From NCBI RefSeq assembly GCF_019745455.1, contig NZ_JAIETD010000045.1:1-64000 (forward strand): a DNA stretch of 64,000 bases, written 5' to 3'. The notes below the pieces were generated by a model that was not told where the DNA came from, made no database searches, and was given only the letters and a program-made list of their open reading frames with translations. This stretch comes from Methylobacterium sp. GTDB taxonomy: Bacteria; Pseudomonadota; Alphaproteobacteria; Rhizobiales; Beijerinckiaceae. Below are positions 63,299 through 64,000 of the stretch, piece by piece. Numbering within the stretch: position 1 is the stretch's first letter; each line of letters begins with the position of its first letter. The translations under genes were made by a program, and so were the position numbers.

Positions 63299-64000
63299 TC
63301 AGCCTGGTGACGGAGAGGGGACGAGCGCCCTCGCCGGTGCCCGCAGGGTGCTGCGGCGGACCTGGTGCACCGGGATCGGGCGGTAGAGCTGCTTGGTTGC
63401 GTCGACCACGTGGAGTCCTGCGAAGGGCAGAGACAATCCGGTGCCGAACCGCTCCCAGGCCCCTGCCGTCTGCAGCCAGATCCGGCTCTCGACAGGGGGC
63501 ATGTAGAGGGTCTCGGCCCAACCCTCCGGCGAGAACAACGTGCTGCGCATCAGCCTGCCGAGCTGGGACCGGCTGTAAGGCTGCCCGTGGCCGAAGGGCG
63601 TCGCCTCGCGTCGTGCCCAGACGCCGCGGCGGTTCGGCACGACGAGGATCATCCGACCGCCAGGCGTGAGGACCCGCCAGACGTCCTGGAGCAGTTCGGT
63701 CGGGCTCTCCACCGATTCGAGGGCATGGACAAGAATCACCCGGTCAACCGCGGCCTCGGGCAGCGGCATCATGGTCAGGTCGGCGAGGGCGGAACAGGAG
63801 CGGCCGCTTCCCGGCCAGTTCACCACCCCTTGCGTCGCCGGCATGAAGGCGAGGGTGCGTTCGGCGATACAATGGACGGTGCCGAGATAGGGGGTGGCAT
63901 AGCCGAGCCCGAGCACCCGAAGCCCCGAGACCGAGCCGAGAAAGCCATGGATCGAGCGGCCTACGATCCTTTGGGTCACGGCGCCCAGCGGAGTTGCGTA
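63299..64000 (-). CDS. Methyltransferase-domain protein (5' partial)
   Basis: A SAM-methyltransferase-like protein running off the right edge. The visible part has motif-I-like VLGLGYATPYL, VDRVILVHALESVESP and a post-motif LTPGGRMILVVPNRRG, followed by a tail rich in Arg/Ala. A GTG at 63979 could be a start, but the upstream codons continue in frame (YATPLGAV), as in the family, so the gene probably begins outside the window. Substrate unknown. Confidence 0.82.
   Translation of the reverse strand, partial: YATPLGAVTQRIVGRSIHGFLGSVSGLRVLGLGYATPYLGTVHCIAERTLAFMPATQGVVNWPGSGRSCSALADLTMMPLPEAAVDRVILVHALESVESPTELLQDVWRVLTPGGRMILVVPNRRGVWARREATPFGHGQPYSRSQLGRLMRSTLFSPEGWAETLYMPPVESRIWLQTAGAWERFGTGLSLPFAGLHVVDATKQLYRPIPVHQVRRSTLRAPARALVPSPSPG

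Overview
The window is high-GC DNA from an alphaproteobacterium of the Rhizobiales, most likely Methylobacterium/Methylorubrum or a close relative. The evidence is gene content: gcrA, divK-pleD, a CtrA-type box, a NepR-like protein, an EipB-type envelope protein, a pst-phoU-phoB cluster, and an operon of the PQQ 'quinoprotein relay' type expected in methylotrophs. No organism name can be proved from sequence alone. There is no rRNA and no CRISPR array. I found one tRNA, tRNA-Val(CAC), with an encoded CCA.

Layout. 1-4.1 kb: the end of an insertion sequence cuts an MGT-type glycosyltransferase; beside it is a P450 system (ferredoxin, FAD reductase, P450 with overlapping ends). 4.3-9.1 kb: panB; an operon of metallo-beta-lactamase-fold protein, SoxYZ-like carrier and CXXCW rhodanese-like protein; a CobW/COG0523 GTPase. 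9.2-24.3 kb: a division and cell-wall (dcw) cluster, ftsW-murG-murC-murB-ddl-ftsQ-ftsA-ftsZ, then lpxC, bamD and recN. It is interrupted by a DUF559 gene with a palindromic repeat array and by a MazEF-like pair. 24.3-30.6 kb: a CtrA box with a NepR-like gene, then pstSCAB-phoU-phoB behind a three-repeat Pho box. 30.7-36.1 kb: gcrA, eipB, dinB, DUF3572, divK, pleD. 36.1-47.8 kb: an O-antigen-ligase-like protein, DUF2059 protein, rpiA, gph, tRNA-Val, a ferric-iron ABC transporter, a lipase-like hydrolase, priA and a SpoIIAA-like protein. 48-56.3 kb: a branched-chain-amino-acid-type ABC importer whose LivM, LivG and LivF parts are one polypeptide, with a CE4 hydrolase and a cupin, then a DUF3616 protein and a cytochrome b561. 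56.3-61.4 kb: a tightly coupled operon of MDR oxidoreductase, divergent PTPS-like protein, GT4 glycosyltransferase and SAM methyltransferase, divergent from opgH. 61.4-64 kb: a Crp/Fnr regulator, a MarC protein and a methyltransferase that runs off the window.

The best candidate for an undescribed system is the four-gene operon at 56311-59626. Its PTPS-like member keeps the fold signature but lacks several expected zinc and catalytic residues, and it is translationally coupled to a glycosyltransferase and a methyltransferase, suggesting a modified pterin or similar metabolite. Also unusual are the LivM-LivG-LivF triple fusion with one degenerate ABC signature, the repeat-plus-DUF559 insertion that supplies the Shine-Dalgarno of murB, a permease gene (fbpB) whose only plausible start is CTG, and a CtrA-boxed orphan NepR-like gene.
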